Positions 31,576-41,315 of a stretch of 44,783 nucleotides of DNA are shown here, piece after piece. Under the pieces are notes generated by a model. The model had not been told where the DNA came from, ran no database searches, and saw only the letters and a list, made by a program, of their open reading frames with translations. The DNA lies in the NCBI GenBank assembly GCA_013286085.1, contig JABDGK010000015.1, positions 1 to 44,783 on the forward strand, in the 5' to 3' direction. The stretch comes from Gammaproteobacteria bacterium (GTDB taxonomy: Bacteria > Pseudomonadota > Gammaproteobacteria > DSM-16500). The translations under genes were made by a program, and so were the position numbers. Position 1 is the stretch's first letter; each line of letters opens with the position of its first letter.

Positions 31576-32946
31576 ATGACACTCAGTACGGTTATTCTTG
31601 CGGCTGGCCAAGGCAAGCGCATGCATTCGAAAACCCCCAAAGTATTGCATCATCTTGCTGGCAAGGCATTACTTGAACATGTGATCACTACTGCATATGC
31701 CCTTAACAATAACACGCCACCCACTATTATTTATGGCCACGAAGGTGAGCTAGTCAAGCGAACACTTGCCCATCTCCACGCCACCTGGATTGCGCAAACC
31801 GAACAACTCGGCACCGGTCATGCTTTATTGCAAGCATTACCAACCATCCCTGACACCCATCGTGTATTAGTACTCTATGGGGATGTGCCACTCACTTCTA
31901 TCGACACGTTAAAAAAACTCTTGGCAACGACGCCTACGGATGCGATTGGTATCATTACTGCTGTACTCCCCAATCCAACCGGGCTCGGACGGATTATGCG
32001 TGATACACACAACCGCATTACTCGCATTATCGAAGAAAAAGATGCTGACGCAACACAACGTGCCATTCAAGAGATTAACTCTGGTATTTGTTTGGTACCC
32101 GCCGCATTACTTAAAAGATGGTTACCCAATTTAAAAAATCACAATCAACAAAAAGAATACTATTTAACAGATATCATTGCCGATGCTGTACGCGAAAATA
32201 TTGCGATACATAGCATGCAGCCACAAGCATTTGAAGAAGTGCTCGGTATCAATGATCGTGTTCAATTAGCCCATTTAGAGCGTTATTATCAACGTCATCT
32301 AGCCGAAAAATTAATGCGACAAGGCATCACCATCGTCGACCCAACGCGTTTTGATGTGCGTGGTGATGTCATCATTGGTGGCGATACTACCATCGATATC
32401 AACGTTATTTTTGAAGGCCGCGTCACTATTGGCAAGGATTGCACTATCGGGCCAAACACGATTTTACGGAATGTATTAATCGCCGATCGCGTCGAAATTA
32501 AAGCCAACAGCATGATTGATGGTGCTGAAATTGCAGATGATTGTGTGATTGGGCCATTTGCACGCTTACGCCCGGGCACCGTTTTATCACCGCATAGCCA
32601 CGTGGGCAATTTTGTCGAAATCAAAAATAGTGACATTGGCGCTGGCAGTAAAATTAATCATCTCAGCTATATTGGCGACAGTGACATTGGCAAAAAAGTG
32701 AATGTCGGCGCGGGTACAATCACCTGCAATTATGATGGCGTTAACAAGCACCGCACGGTGATTGGTGACAATGCTTTTATAGGTTCCAACACGTCATTAG
32801 TTGCCCCTGTTACTATTGGTGATAATGCAACAATTGGTGCTGGTTCAGCTATTTCTCGTGACGCCCCCGCAGAACAACTGACAATTTGTCGCGCCCAACA
32901 ACGTAGTATTGAAAACTGGCAACGACCCGAAAAGAAGGAAACTTAA
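31576..32946 (+). CDS. glmU: Bifunctional N-acetylglucosamine-1-phosphate uridyltransferase / glucosamine-1-phosphate acetyltransferase
   Basis: Makes UDP-GlcNAc for peptidoglycan and lipopolysaccharide. The 456-residue length equals that of E. coli GlmU. The N-terminal uridyltransferase has [29 protein letters not shown] and LVLYGDVPL; the C-terminal left-handed beta-helix acetyltransferase shows hexapeptide repeats ([27 protein letters not shown]) and [22 protein letters not shown] and [15 protein letters not shown]. glmS starts two bases after the stop, so the two enzymes of the pathway form an operon. Confidence 0.97.
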   Translation: MTLSTVILAAGQGKRMHSKTPKVLHHLAGKALLEHVITTAYALNNNTPPTIIYGHEGELVKRTLAHLHATWIAQTEQLGTGHALLQALPTIPDTHRVLVLYGDVPLTSIDTLKKLLATTPTDAIGIITAVLPNPTGLGRIMRDTHNRITRIIEEKDADATQRAIQEINSGICLVPAALLKRWLPNLKNHNQQKEYYLTDIIADAVRENIAIHSMQPQAFEEVLGINDRVQLAHLERYYQRHLAEKLMRQGITIVDPTRFDVRGDVIIGGDTTIDINVIFEGRVTIGKDCTIGPNTILRNVLIADRVEIKANSMIDGAEIADDCVIGPFARLRPGTVLSPHSHVGNFVEIKNSDIGAGSKINHLSYIGDSDIGKKVNVGAGTITCNYDGVNKHRTVIGDNAFIGSNTSLVAPVTIGDNATIGAGSAISRDAPAEQLTICRAQQRSIENWQRPEKKET

Positions 32947-32948
32947 GT

Positions 32949-34781
32949 ATGTGCGGTATTGTAGGTGCTATTGCAGAACGCAACGTCGAAAAAATTTTAA
33001 TTGAAGGCTTAAAACGCCTTGAATATCGTGGCTATGATTCAGCCGGTCTTGCCATCTTGGATGCCAACCATTCTCTGCAGCGTATTCGCGCGACAGGTAA
33101 AGTGCGAGAACTTGAAAAAGCACTTAGCAAAACATCCATCTGTGGCAATAGTGGTATCGCACATACTCGTTGGGCAACACACGGTGCGCCCTCTGAACAA
33201 AATGCACATCCATTGATGTCAGCCGATGAAATTGCGATCGTCCACAACGGCATCATCGAAAATCATGATCAATTACGCCAACAATTACTTGCTCTTGGCT
33301 ACCAGTTTACGTCTGAAACCGACACAGAAACCATCGTGCATTTGCTCCATCACCACTACACAAAATCCGGTGATTTATTAGCAGCAACACGCGACACCGT
33401 TGCACAACTAGAAGGGGCTTATGCGCTAGGCATTCTTTCAAAACGCGACCCTAGTCGCTTATTGGCCGTTCGTCACGGCAGCCCTTTAGTCATTGGCAAA
33501 GGCATTGGCGAAAATTTTATTGCCTCTGATCCATTAGCGTTATTACCCGTCATCCAAAAATTTATTTATCTGGAAGACAATGATATTGCGGATTTATCGC
33601 GTGATAATATTACCATTTATGCCGATGGCAAACCGGTCGAACGCAAAGTTCACACGCTCGAGATGAACAATGACATGGTTGATCGTGGCGAATACCGCCA
33701 TTATATGAGCAAAGAAATTGCCGAACAAGATCTCGCGATTTCTGCCTGCCTTGACGGTAGATTAAGTAAAAATCAGGTGTTGGATAGCGCTTTTGGTTTA
33801 ACCGCAAAAGAAATTTTCCATAAAGTCCAGCACATCCAATTAATTGCTTGTGGCACGAGCTATCATGCTGCTCTAGTCGCTCGTTATTGGCTAGAAGGCT
33901 TAGCCGGCGTTCCTTGTACTGTTGAAGTCGCCAGTGAATTTCGCTACCGTAAAGCTGTCGTGCAACCCAATTCTCTCTTTGTCTGTCTTTCACAATCAGG
34001 CGAAACAGCGGACACATTAGCTGCGTTACGTTTGGCGAAAAAAATTGGCTATCTTGCTACGTTAGCCATTTGCAATGTGCCAGAAAGCTCACTCGTGCGT
34101 GAAGCGGATCTTTCTTTCATGACTCGCGCTGGCACAGAAATTGGCGTGGCTTCAACGAAAGCATTTACCACACAACTCTGCGCCTTATTGATGCTAACCC
34201 TCAACATTGGGCGTCAACATCAATTATCTGCTGACACGGAAAGCCATCTTGTGACAGAGCTATTAGATCTACCCAAGAAAATTAAAATGGTCTTAAAACT
34301 CGATTCTGCCATTGCCCATCTAGCAACACATTTTGCTGACAAACATCATGCTTTATTTTTAGGTCGTGGCGCGCTTTATCCAATTGCACTCGAAGGCGCA
34401 TTAAAGCTAAAAGAAATTTCATACATTCATGCTGAGGGTTATCCAGCTGGCGAACTAAAGCATGGGCCTCTTGCCTTGGTCGACAAAAACATGCCTGTCA
34501 TCGCTGTTGCACCCCATGATGACTTATTAGAAAAAATTAAATCTAACCTGCATGAAGTACGCGCACGCGGTGGTGAGCTGTATGTCTTCACGGATAGCAA
34601 GTCTAGTATCACCGAAAACACAACCGGCACACACATTGTTGAAATGCCACATGTGGACCCCGTACTGGCACCGATTGTGTATACGATACCATTGCAATTG
34701 TTGTCGTATCACGTCGCTGTACTGAAAGGCACTGATGTTGATCAACCACGAAATCTAGCAAAATCCGTCACAGTAGAATAA
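32949..34781 (+). CDS. glmS: Glutamine--fructose-6-phosphate aminotransferase (isomerizing)
   Basis: First committed step of amino sugar synthesis: fructose-6-phosphate plus glutamine gives glucosamine-6-phosphate. A 610-residue protein with N-terminal glutaminase MCGIVGAI (nucleophile Cys2 after Met removal), [15 protein letters not shown], and two SIS isomerase domains ([51 protein letters not shown]). The C terminus KSVTVE is the conserved sugar-channel tail. AAGGAA inside the end of glmU is the ribosome site. I saw no glmS ribozyme or GlmY/Z target upstream. Confidence 0.97.
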   Translation: MCGIVGAIAERNVEKILIEGLKRLEYRGYDSAGLAILDANHSLQRIRATGKVRELEKALSKTSICGNSGIAHTRWATHGAPSEQNAHPLMSADEIAIVHNGIIENHDQLRQQLLALGYQFTSETDTETIVHLLHHHYTKSGDLLAATRDTVAQLEGAYALGILSKRDPSRLLAVRHGSPLVIGKGIGENFIASDPLALLPVIQKFIYLEDNDIADLSRDNITIYADGKPVERKVHTLEMNNDMVDRGEYRHYMSKEIAEQDLAISACLDGRLSKNQVLDSAFGLTAKEIFHKVQHIQLIACGTSYHAALVARYWLEGLAGVPCTVEVASEFRYRKAVVQPNSLFVCLSQSGETADTLAALRLAKKIGYLATLAICNVPESSLVREADLSFMTRAGTEIGVASTKAFTTQLCALLMLTLNIGRQHQLSADTESHLVTELLDLPKKIKMVLKLDSAIAHLATHFADKHHALFLGRGALYPIALEGALKLKEISYIHAEGYPAGELKHGPLALVDKNMPVIAVAPHDDLLEKIKSNLHEVRARGGELYVFTDSKSSITENTTGTHIVEMPHVDPVLAPIVYTIPLQLLSYHVAVLKGTDVDQPRNLAKSVTVE

Positions 34782-34796
34782 CTCCAACACTATATC

Positions 34797-34977
34797 CCCT
34801 CTCCCACTTGTGGGAGACGTGTCTCGTAGAGGGGGTGAGGGTGAGGGTTTTTAACTCGGCACATGTTCTACTAAAGAAAATGTCATCATTAAAACCCTCA
34901 TCCCCAACCCTTCTCCCGCTCGCGGGAGAAGGGAGATAAACAATTGTTGGTCACACGACGCTTTGTCACCCTACAAC
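34797..34977. repeat. CCCTCTCCC/GGGAGAAGGG repeat pair followed by a degenerate GGTGGACA repeat
   Basis: CCCTCTCCCACTTGTGGGAG and, at about 34894-34937, AACCCTCATCCCCAACCCTT plus CTCCCGCTCGCGGGAGAAGG form an inverted pair with GAGGGTGAGGGTTTTTAA facing ATTAAAACCCTCATC. It is the family seen at 20220. At 34949-34977 a decayed GGTGGACA unit (GGTCACACGACGCTTTGTCA) ends with TAG used as the pyrD stop. Confidence 0.7.
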
Positions 34978-35969
34978 GCTGCACACGCTTGAATTAATCG
35001 TGGCCCATGATAGATTAATCCCGAATAAAGCTGCACTAGACTCGCACCTGCTGCGATTTTTTCTGCAGCATCTATTGCATTCATCACACCCCCAGACGCA
35101 ATAATAGGAATTTGATTTTTTAACAATACAGACAGCTGTTGAATGATCGCTGTGGAATAAGCCGATAATGGTTTACCACTTAAGCCACCCGACTCCATCG
35201 CATGTGGAACATTCTCTAGACCATCACGACTGACAGTCGTATTCGTGGCAATCACGCCATCCACTTTTTCTGCTAATAAAATCTCAGCAATATCTTCCAC
35301 ATCATCGGGCGTTAAATCAGGCGCTATTTTCACGACTAATGGTACGTATTTTTTGCGTTCTGCAAACAGCATTTGCTCTGCTTTAAGACCCTTTAATAAG
35401 GATTTTAATAACCCTGCTTGCTGTAAAGCACGCAGAGACTCTGTATTGGGTGAAGAAATATTAATCGCAACATAACTTGCATAGGGTGCTAACACACGAA
35501 AGCCATGTAAATAATCATCCAATGCGTGCTCAATCGGTGTATCGCGATTTTTACCGATATTAACACCAATAACGCCGTTAAATTTTATCTTGCGTAATTG
35601 TTCCGCGAGATAATCACATCCTTTATTATTAAATCCCATGCGATTGATAATGGCCTCTTGTTCCGGCAAACGAAACAACCGCGGCTGCGGGTTACCCTCT
35701 TGTGGTTTCGGTGTGACAGTCCCTACCTCAACAAAACCGAAACCCAGCGTCGCCAATGCATCAATGTAATCACCATTTTTATCTAAACCAGCAGCTAATC
35801 CGATACGATTAGGAAAAGTTAAACCCATCAAGGTACAGGGCTGCGATGAAACGGTTGGAAAAAATTGGGTTAATCCGAGTGAATGTGCTATTTGCAATGA
35901 TTTCAATGTTACAGCGTGAGCGGTTTCGGGATCGAACTGGAAAAGAATTTTTTTGAGGTAGTAATACAT
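34971..35969 (-). CDS. pyrD: Dihydroorotate dehydrogenase, class 2 (quinone-linked)
   Basis: Oxidises dihydroorotate to orotate in pyrimidine synthesis and passes electrons to quinone. A 332-residue protein with the class 2 N-terminal membrane-associating helices (YYLKKILFQFDPETAHAV), FMN and substrate motifs TFPNRIGLAAGLDKNGD, INRMGFNNKG, GVNIGKNRDT, the catalytic-Ser segment NISSPNTESLRALQ, and GGLSGKPL and IASGGVMNAIDAAEKI. The TAG stop lies in a decayed GGTGGACA repeat, which suggests the last residues (ACAAL) are at the edge of that insertion. uvrD lies upstream on the same strand. Confidence 0.96.
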   Translation of the reverse strand: MYYYLKKILFQFDPETAHAVTLKSLQIAHSLGLTQFFPTVSSQPCTLMGLTFPNRIGLAAGLDKNGDYIDALATLGFGFVEVGTVTPKPQEGNPQPRLFRLPEQEAIINRMGFNNKGCDYLAEQLRKIKFNGVIGVNIGKNRDTPIEHALDDYLHGFRVLAPYASYVAINISSPNTESLRALQQAGLLKSLLKGLKAEQMLFAERKKYVPLVVKIAPDLTPDDVEDIAEILLAEKVDGVIATNTTVSRDGLENVPHAMESGGLSGKPLSAYSTAIIQQLSVLLKNQIPIIASGGVMNAIDAAEKIAAGASLVQLYSGLIYHGPRLIQACAAL

Positions 35970-35994
35970 AAAAAACTCTATATAAAAAATTCGA

Positions 35995-38172
35995 CTATTT
36001 CGCTGTTACAAAACTCGCGATCAACCATTTCGTACCAACTTTCTCGAAACGAACTTGAATACGCGCATGCTCACCGCGGCCTTCATATTGTAAAAGCACG
36101 CCTTCGCCAAACTGATGATGATTTACGCGCTGACCAATCCGCATGCCGCTATCGTCGGTGGACACATCGCTACGCTCTTTTGTCCACCCTACGGAATTCA
36201 TCGATGTTTGTGGTCGCGAGACTTTCGCCTTCAGTCGAACTTCTTCTAGAAATTCTTTAGGAATTTCACGCAGAAATCGCGAAGGCCGGTGAAACATTTC
36301 TTTGCCGTGAATACGGCGTGTTTCCGCATAGGTAATATAAAGCATTTGCATCGCTCGCGTCATACCCACATAACAAAGACGACGCTCTTCTTCTAAGCGT
36401 GTTGGATCTTCGAGTGACATATAATGCGGAAATAACCCTTCTTCGACACCACACAAAAATACCACCGGAAATTCTAAGCCTTTTGCAGAGTGCAACGTCA
36501 TCAACTGCACGCTATCTTCATAACTGTCAGCTTGGCCATCGCCAGCCTCTAATGCAGAATTGGCGAGAAACGCGGTTAATGGCGTCATGTTTTCTTCGCG
36601 TGTGCCAGATAAATCAAATTGGCGTGCCGCATTGACTAATTCCTCTAAGTTTTCGATGCGGGCTTGGCCTTTTTCGCCTTTTTCCTTGCGGAAATGCTCA
36701 ATCAAACCACTATTATGAATGATATGTTCCGTTTGTTCGTGTAATGGCAAATGCTCTGTATCATTACTCAATGAATTGATCAACCCAAAGAATCCAGCCA
36801 ACGCATTCGCGGCGCGCGCCGTAAATGTATTATTCGCCAACAAATATTCCGCTGCCCGCCACAATGACACTTGATTTTGTTGGGCGTATTCGCGCAAGGA
36901 AACCACGGTGCGATCACCAATACCTCTTGTTGGCGTATTCACAACACGCTCAAACGCCGTATCGTCATCTCGATTGGCAATTAAGCGCAAATACGCTAAA
37001 GCATCTTTAATTTCTGCGCGTTCGAAGAAGCGCAAACCGCCATACACGCGATACGGAATACCAAACTGCATCATCGCTTCTTCAATGACCCGTGATTGTG
37101 CATTCGAGCGATATAAAATGGCTACATCACGTAAATCATTGCCTTCACGTTTCCAATCACGAATGCGATTCACTAAAAACCGTGCTTCATCTAAATCATT
37201 AAAACCGGCATAAACCGTAATCAGTTCGCCATCAGAACCGGTGGTCCATAAATTTTTACCTAGCCGACCCGCATTATGTGAAATCAATGCATTCGCTGCT
37301 TTTAAAATCACGCCGGTTGAGCGATAGTTTTGTTCTAAGCGCGTGGTAAGCGCCGTTGGAAAGTCGTGACTGAAACGCTGGATATTTTCGATTTTTGCCC
37401 CACGCCAACCATAAATAGACTGATCATCATCGCCAACAATCATGACATTGTTGTCTGCGCCGGCTAATAATCGTATCCACGCATATTGGATAGTATTGGT
37501 ATCTTGAAACTCATCCACTAAAATAAAACGAAACCGTTGATGATAATGCTGAAGTAACTCGCGGCTATTCAGAAATAATTTATGCGCTTTCAATAACAGA
37601 TCGGCAAAATCTATCAACCCGGCACGCTGGCACGCTTCTTCGTAAGCTTTGTAAATTTTTATCATCGTGCGCGCCGTTACATCGCCATAATCAGGCAAAT
37701 GGTGTGGCTCTAAACCTTCGTCTTTTTTGCCATTGATAAACCATTGCGCTTGCTTCACCGGCCAACGATCTTCATCCAAACTTAAAGTTGCCAAGACACG
37801 ACGCACTAAACGATATTGATCATCTGAATCTAAAATTTGAAACCCTTCTGGCAAGCCCGCTTCTTTCCAATGCAACCGTAGCAATCGATGCGCCAAACTG
37901 TGAAACGTACCAATCCACATGTTTCTGGATGAGCTACCCAGTAAGGTTTCAATACGCGAGCGCATTTCATTAGCCGCTTTATTCGTAAAGGTCACCGCCA
38001 AAATATTAAATGGCGACAAGCCTTCGTGCTCAACCAACCAGGCAATACGGTGCACCAACACACGCGTTTTGCCGCTGCCAGCCCCTGCCAAAATCAATTG
38101 ATGGCAAAGTGGCGCGGAAACCGCTTCTCGTTGAGCGTCATTCAGGGAATCAAGAATATTAGGATTTGTCAT
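35995..38172 (-). CDS. uvrD: DNA helicase II, UvrD type
   Basis: SF1 3'-5' helicase for nucleotide-excision and mismatch repair, 725 residues. Motif I is LAGAGSGKTRVLVHR, Ia VTFTNKAANEMRSRI, II LVDEFQDTNTIQY, III VGDDDQSIYGWRGAK, IV LEQNYRST, V LMTLHSAKGLEFPVVFLCGVEEG and VI RRLCYVGMTRAM. The C-terminal Tudor-like domain is IGQRVNHHQFGEGVL onward. Between them, residues about 660-672 (VGWTKERSDVSTD) are encoded by a GGTGGACA repeat inserted in frame, without breaking the gene. The linker is disordered in known UvrD structures, so activity is probably kept. Confidence 0.96.
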   Translation of the reverse strand: MTNPNILDSLNDAQREAVSAPLCHQLILAGAGSGKTRVLVHRIAWLVEHEGLSPFNILAVTFTNKAANEMRSRIETLLGSSSRNMWIGTFHSLAHRLLRLHWKEAGLPEGFQILDSDDQYRLVRRVLATLSLDEDRWPVKQAQWFINGKKDEGLEPHHLPDYGDVTARTMIKIYKAYEEACQRAGLIDFADLLLKAHKLFLNSRELLQHYHQRFRFILVDEFQDTNTIQYAWIRLLAGADNNVMIVGDDDQSIYGWRGAKIENIQRFSHDFPTALTTRLEQNYRSTGVILKAANALISHNAGRLGKNLWTTGSDGELITVYAGFNDLDEARFLVNRIRDWKREGNDLRDVAILYRSNAQSRVIEEAMMQFGIPYRVYGGLRFFERAEIKDALAYLRLIANRDDDTAFERVVNTPTRGIGDRTVVSLREYAQQNQVSLWRAAEYLLANNTFTARAANALAGFFGLINSLSNDTEHLPLHEQTEHIIHNSGLIEHFRKEKGEKGQARIENLEELVNAARQFDLSGTREENMTPLTAFLANSALEAGDGQADSYEDSVQLMTLHSAKGLEFPVVFLCGVEEGLFPHYMSLEDPTRLEEERRLCYVGMTRAMQMLYITYAETRRIHGKEMFHRPSRFLREIPKEFLEEVRLKAKVSRPQTSMNSVGWTKERSDVSTDDSGMRIGQRVNHHQFGEGVLLQYEGRGEHARIQVRFEKVGTKWLIASFVTAK
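36157..36193. repeat. GGTGGACA repeat inserted in frame inside uvrD
   Basis: GGTGGACACATCGCTACGCT continuing through CTTTTGTCCACCCTACG; the same ends as the intergenic copies at 25452 and 44280 with a slightly longer middle. It adds about 12-13 residues to the linker before the UvrD C-terminal domain. Confidence 0.85.
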
Positions 38173-38229
38173 AGCGGGCTATTGTATAAGACGGGGTAGA
38201 TAAAATCACGGGAGTTTACATAAATATTC

Positions 38230-38254
38230 GGTGGACACGCTTGTGGAGTTTACC
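38230..38254. repeat. Half GGTGGACA repeat
   Basis: GGTGGACACGCTTGTGGAGT followed by TTACC matches, in inverse orientation with one mismatch, the right half of the long variant at 18158-18214. It lies between uvrD and engB. Confidence 0.7.
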
Positions 38255-38334
38255 GTTTTTCAAATTATTAATGTGGCACATTGTCTCAAAAGTGCATAGA
38301 ATGCTCAACCTGTGAAACATTAGTGATTGATACC

Positions 38335-38967
38335 ATGACAAACCCAAATTACAAAAAAGCCACCTTCTTATTAAGCGCGGCTAAATTAAGTCAACTACCT
38401 AGCGACAAAGGGATCGAAGTTGCTTTTGTAGGTCGCTCAAATGCAGGGAAATCCAGTGTTCTCAATCAATTAACCAATAACAGCAAACTAGCACGTGTCA
38501 GTAAAACACCGGGGCGCACCCAGCACATCAATCTATTTGTACTCGATGATAATCGCCGACTGGTTGATCTGCCAGGCTATGGTTTTGCACAAGTCCCCAA
38601 TGAAGTTAAAATCCAATGGCAAAAAACCTTAGATGCTTATTTACAACAGCGCGAATGTTTAACAGGACTTGTCTTAGTCATGGATATTCGTCACCCCCTC
38701 ACCGAGTTTGATCGTAATTTATTAGCATGGGCAGAAGAATGTGGACTCACCGTACATATTTTATTGAATAAAGCAGACAAGCTCGCATTTGGGGCAATGA
38801 AAAAAACACTATTAGAAGTGACCAAGTTTATTAGTGAGTATAACAATCAAGTCACCTGCCAAGTATTTTCCGCCTTAAAAAGCACGGGAATAAAAGAGCT
38901 ACGCGAACTACTGGATAACTGGTTTGCCCAACCTTTGGTGCAGAACAATCCCGACCAAGACGAATAA
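38335..38967 (+). CDS. engB: Ribosome-biogenesis GTPase EngB (YihA/YsxC)
   Basis: Essential GTPase for 50S subunit assembly. About 210 residues from the ATG at 38335; a TTG 54 bases earlier is in frame but adds an untypical Cys-rich leader. G1 is GRSNAGKSS, the switch I Thr lies in KTPGRTQHIN, G3 is DLPGYGFAQV, G4 is NKAD and G5 is SALKSTG. The KATFLLSAAKLSQLPSD opening is family-typical. It is divergent from uvrD. A perfect palindrome 11 bases after the stop may terminate the transcript. Confidence 0.95.
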   Translation: MTNPNYKKATFLLSAAKLSQLPSDKGIEVAFVGRSNAGKSSVLNQLTNNSKLARVSKTPGRTQHINLFVLDDNRRLVDLPGYGFAQVPNEVKIQWQKTLDAYLQQRECLTGLVLVMDIRHPLTEFDRNLLAWAEECGLTVHILLNKADKLAFGAMKKTLLEVTKFISEYNNQVTCQVFSALKSTGIKELRELLDNWFAQPLVQNNPDQDE

Positions 38968-38977
38968 CGTTAAGACT

Positions 38978-39030
38978 GTAGGGTGGACAAAGCCCCGTTA
39001 TGCTTCTAAACGGGGCTTTGTCCACCCTAC
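38978..39030. repeat. GGTGGACA repeat, symmetric CCCCGTT variant
   Basis: Perfect 22-bp arms: GTAGGGTGGACAAAGCCCCG plus TT (38978-38999), and the inverse at 39009-39030, around ATGCTTCTA. It follows engB by 11 bases. It is the intact relative of the copy at 18158. Confidence 0.9.
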
Positions 39031-39181
39031 GATTTACAATCTTTCAGACCGCTCTCAATTTGTGTTATCCTAATGTGTTGGCATCTTAAATAATACCGTA
39101 ATTGATTGAAAATAATAGAATTTTAAGCAGTGAATCGATGTCGATGTAGTTAAAAATAAAAACGAGTGGAGTATAAGCTTT

Positions 39182-41224
39182 ATGAAATTTGAAAAAAATG
39201 CACATCATACTGCAGCTGACGAACCCATTATCCCAGCCAGTCAATCATTACCTGAAATCACACTCCGCGTTTTAGTATTAGGCACCATCCTGACTATCGT
39301 CTTAGCGGCAGCTAACGCATACTTAGGCCTGAAAGTCGGCCAAACGATTTCAGCTTCCATTCCTGCAGCCATTATTTCAATGAGCATTCTACGCTTCTTT
39401 CGCAATGCCAATGTCCTCGAAAACACGATGGTACAAACCATGGCATCCGTTGGTGAAGCCTTAACTGCTGGTGTTGCTTTCATTTTACCTGCATTAATTA
39501 TTCTGCATGCCTGGACTGGATTTTATTATTGGCAAACTGTCATCATTGCACTACTTGGCGGTATATTGGGCGTGCTTTTCACTATTCCTTTACGACGCGC
39601 ATTATTGATTGATAAAACATTACGTTACCCTGAGGGTATCGCAATTAGTAATGTGCTCAAAGCCAGCGCCAACAAAGAAAAAACAGATATGTCATCACTC
39701 ACCATTGGTGGTGCTGTTGGCGCTATCATTTCATTATGCCAAGCTGGTTTCCAAGTACTTGCTGATCATTTTCAATATTGGTTTCAATCAGCTGGTACGA
39801 TTTTTGGTTTTGGTTTAGGCCTCTCTCCAGCACTGATTGCAGCGGGTTATATTGTCGGTATTAATGTTGCCATCAGTTTATTTATTGGTATCGTGATTGG
39901 TTGGTTAGCGGGCGTGCCTATATTGGCTAGCATTTTTGGCTTACCGGATGCAGCAACCGCTAATGATATGGCCATGGCCATTTGGCATGATCACATTCGC
40001 TACCTCGGCGTCGGCACCATGCTCGTGGGTGGGCTATGGACATTAGTCACGTTAGTCAAACCTATCGTCCACAGTTTATCCGCTTCCATCGACACGATGA
40101 AAAAAGCTCGAGCGGGCACCAGTACACTCGCGATTCGCACTGAACGCGACATTCCCATTACCTATGTATTCTGGAGCTTGTTAGCGCTTATCATCCCCGT
40201 ATTCTGTTTGATTATGTTTTCTATCATGCCGGAATCCACCTCGCTCACGCATAATTTTCGCATTATATTAGCTGCATTCTGTACGTTGTACGTATTCGTC
40301 GGTGGCTTTGTTTTTTGCTCGATTTCTTCTTACTTCGCAGGCTTGATTGGCTCCACCAATAATCCTGTTTCGGGTTTATTAGTGTCGTCGTTATTGATTC
40401 TTTGTTTGATTTTGTTAATGATCTTTAAATCCATTGGCGGCATTGATGGCAATGAATTACTCGGTGTTATCGTTGGCATTGGCAGCACGGTGATTATTGC
40501 GGCAGGCTTATCAATTTCCAATGATACGATGCAAGATTTAAAAGTCGGTCAAATTGTCGGGGCCACACCGTGGAAACAACAAGTCATGCTGGTACTTGGT
40601 GTTGTGGTGTCTGCATTTGTGATTCCGCCCATCTTAGATTTGCTTTACAACGCTTATGGTATTGGTGGTGTTTTCCCAAGACCTGACATGAACAAAGCAC
40701 AAATGTTAGCGGCACCGCAAGCGGGATTAATGGCAACGGTTGCGCAAGGTGTTTATCATCATAACCTCGAATGGTCGATGATTATTGCTGGTGCAGTCGT
40801 TGCTATCATCTGCATTATGATTGATGAGCGCTTAAAAAAACTGGGATCGCGATTACCCGTGCTCGCCGTTGGTGTTGGTATTTACTTACCGCTCGATAGC
40901 TCTGTGCCCGTTGTATTAGGTGGCGTACTAGCTTATTTCATCCAACATCGTTTAAACAAACGCTACAACAACCTACCGAAGAAAAATAGTGCTACTAAAA
41001 TTGCTACGCATAAACATCGTGGCTTATTATTAGCGTGCGGTATTGTTGCCGGCGCATCCATTATGGGGGTGGTGTTAGCTATTCCTTTTGCGCTAAAACA
41101 ATCTTCTGATGCATTAAAATTAATGCCAGATCAATATCAATATTTAGCGGGGCCACTTGGTATTGCGGTAACAGTGTTGTTATGCGCGTGGATTTATCGT
41201 GTAGTGATGCGCAACGAGAAATGA
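39182..41224 (+). CDS. OPT-family oligopeptide transporter
   Basis: A 680-residue inner-membrane protein with some 14-16 hydrophobic segments. Characteristic segments are ITLRVLVLGTILTIVLAAAN followed by AYLGLKVGQTISASIPAAII, LENTMVQTMASVGEALTAGV, RRALLIDKTLRYPEGIA and QAGLMATVAQGVYHHNLEWS. These belong to the bacterial OPT group, proton-coupled importers of small peptides or metal chelates. The start at 39182 has only a moderate ribosome site (GAGTGGAG about 15 bases upstream). It stands alone between repeats. Peptide import would suit life inside a host, but the substrate is not determinable here. Confidence 0.93.
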   Translation: MKFEKNAHHTAADEPIIPASQSLPEITLRVLVLGTILTIVLAAANAYLGLKVGQTISASIPAAIISMSILRFFRNANVLENTMVQTMASVGEALTAGVAFILPALIILHAWTGFYYWQTVIIALLGGILGVLFTIPLRRALLIDKTLRYPEGIAISNVLKASANKEKTDMSSLTIGGAVGAIISLCQAGFQVLADHFQYWFQSAGTIFGFGLGLSPALIAAGYIVGINVAISLFIGIVIGWLAGVPILASIFGLPDAATANDMAMAIWHDHIRYLGVGTMLVGGLWTLVTLVKPIVHSLSASIDTMKKARAGTSTLAIRTERDIPITYVFWSLLALIIPVFCLIMFSIMPESTSLTHNFRIILAAFCTLYVFVGGFVFCSISSYFAGLIGSTNNPVSGLLVSSLLILCLILLMIFKSIGGIDGNELLGVIVGIGSTVIIAAGLSISNDTMQDLKVGQIVGATPWKQQVMLVLGVVVSAFVIPPILDLLYNAYGIGGVFPRPDMNKAQMLAAPQAGLMATVAQGVYHHNLEWSMIIAGAVVAIICIMIDERLKKLGSRLPVLAVGVGIYLPLDSSVPVVLGGVLAYFIQHRLNKRYNNLPKKNSATKIATHKHRGLLLACGIVAGASIMGVVLAIPFALKQSSDALKLMPDQYQYLAGPLGIAVTVLLCAWIYRVVMRNEK

Positions 41225-41230
41225 TTTGAA

Positions 41231-41305
41231 AAAATCCCTCCCAATCTCCCTTTTTTAAAGGAGGGGCTTTAAAAACCTCCCCCTTTGAAAATTGAGGGGG
41301 ATTTT
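41231..41305. repeat. AAATCCCTCCC...GAGGGGGATTT inverted repeat
   Basis: Imperfect hairpin between the converging OPT and epmA genes: AAATCCCTCCCAATCTCCC faces AATTGAGGGGGATTTT, and AAAGGAGGGGCTTT faces AAACCTCCCCCTTT. This is a widespread CTCCCCCTTT-type repeat; it may end both transcripts. Confidence 0.7.
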
Positions 41306-41315
41306 GAGAAAGCTA

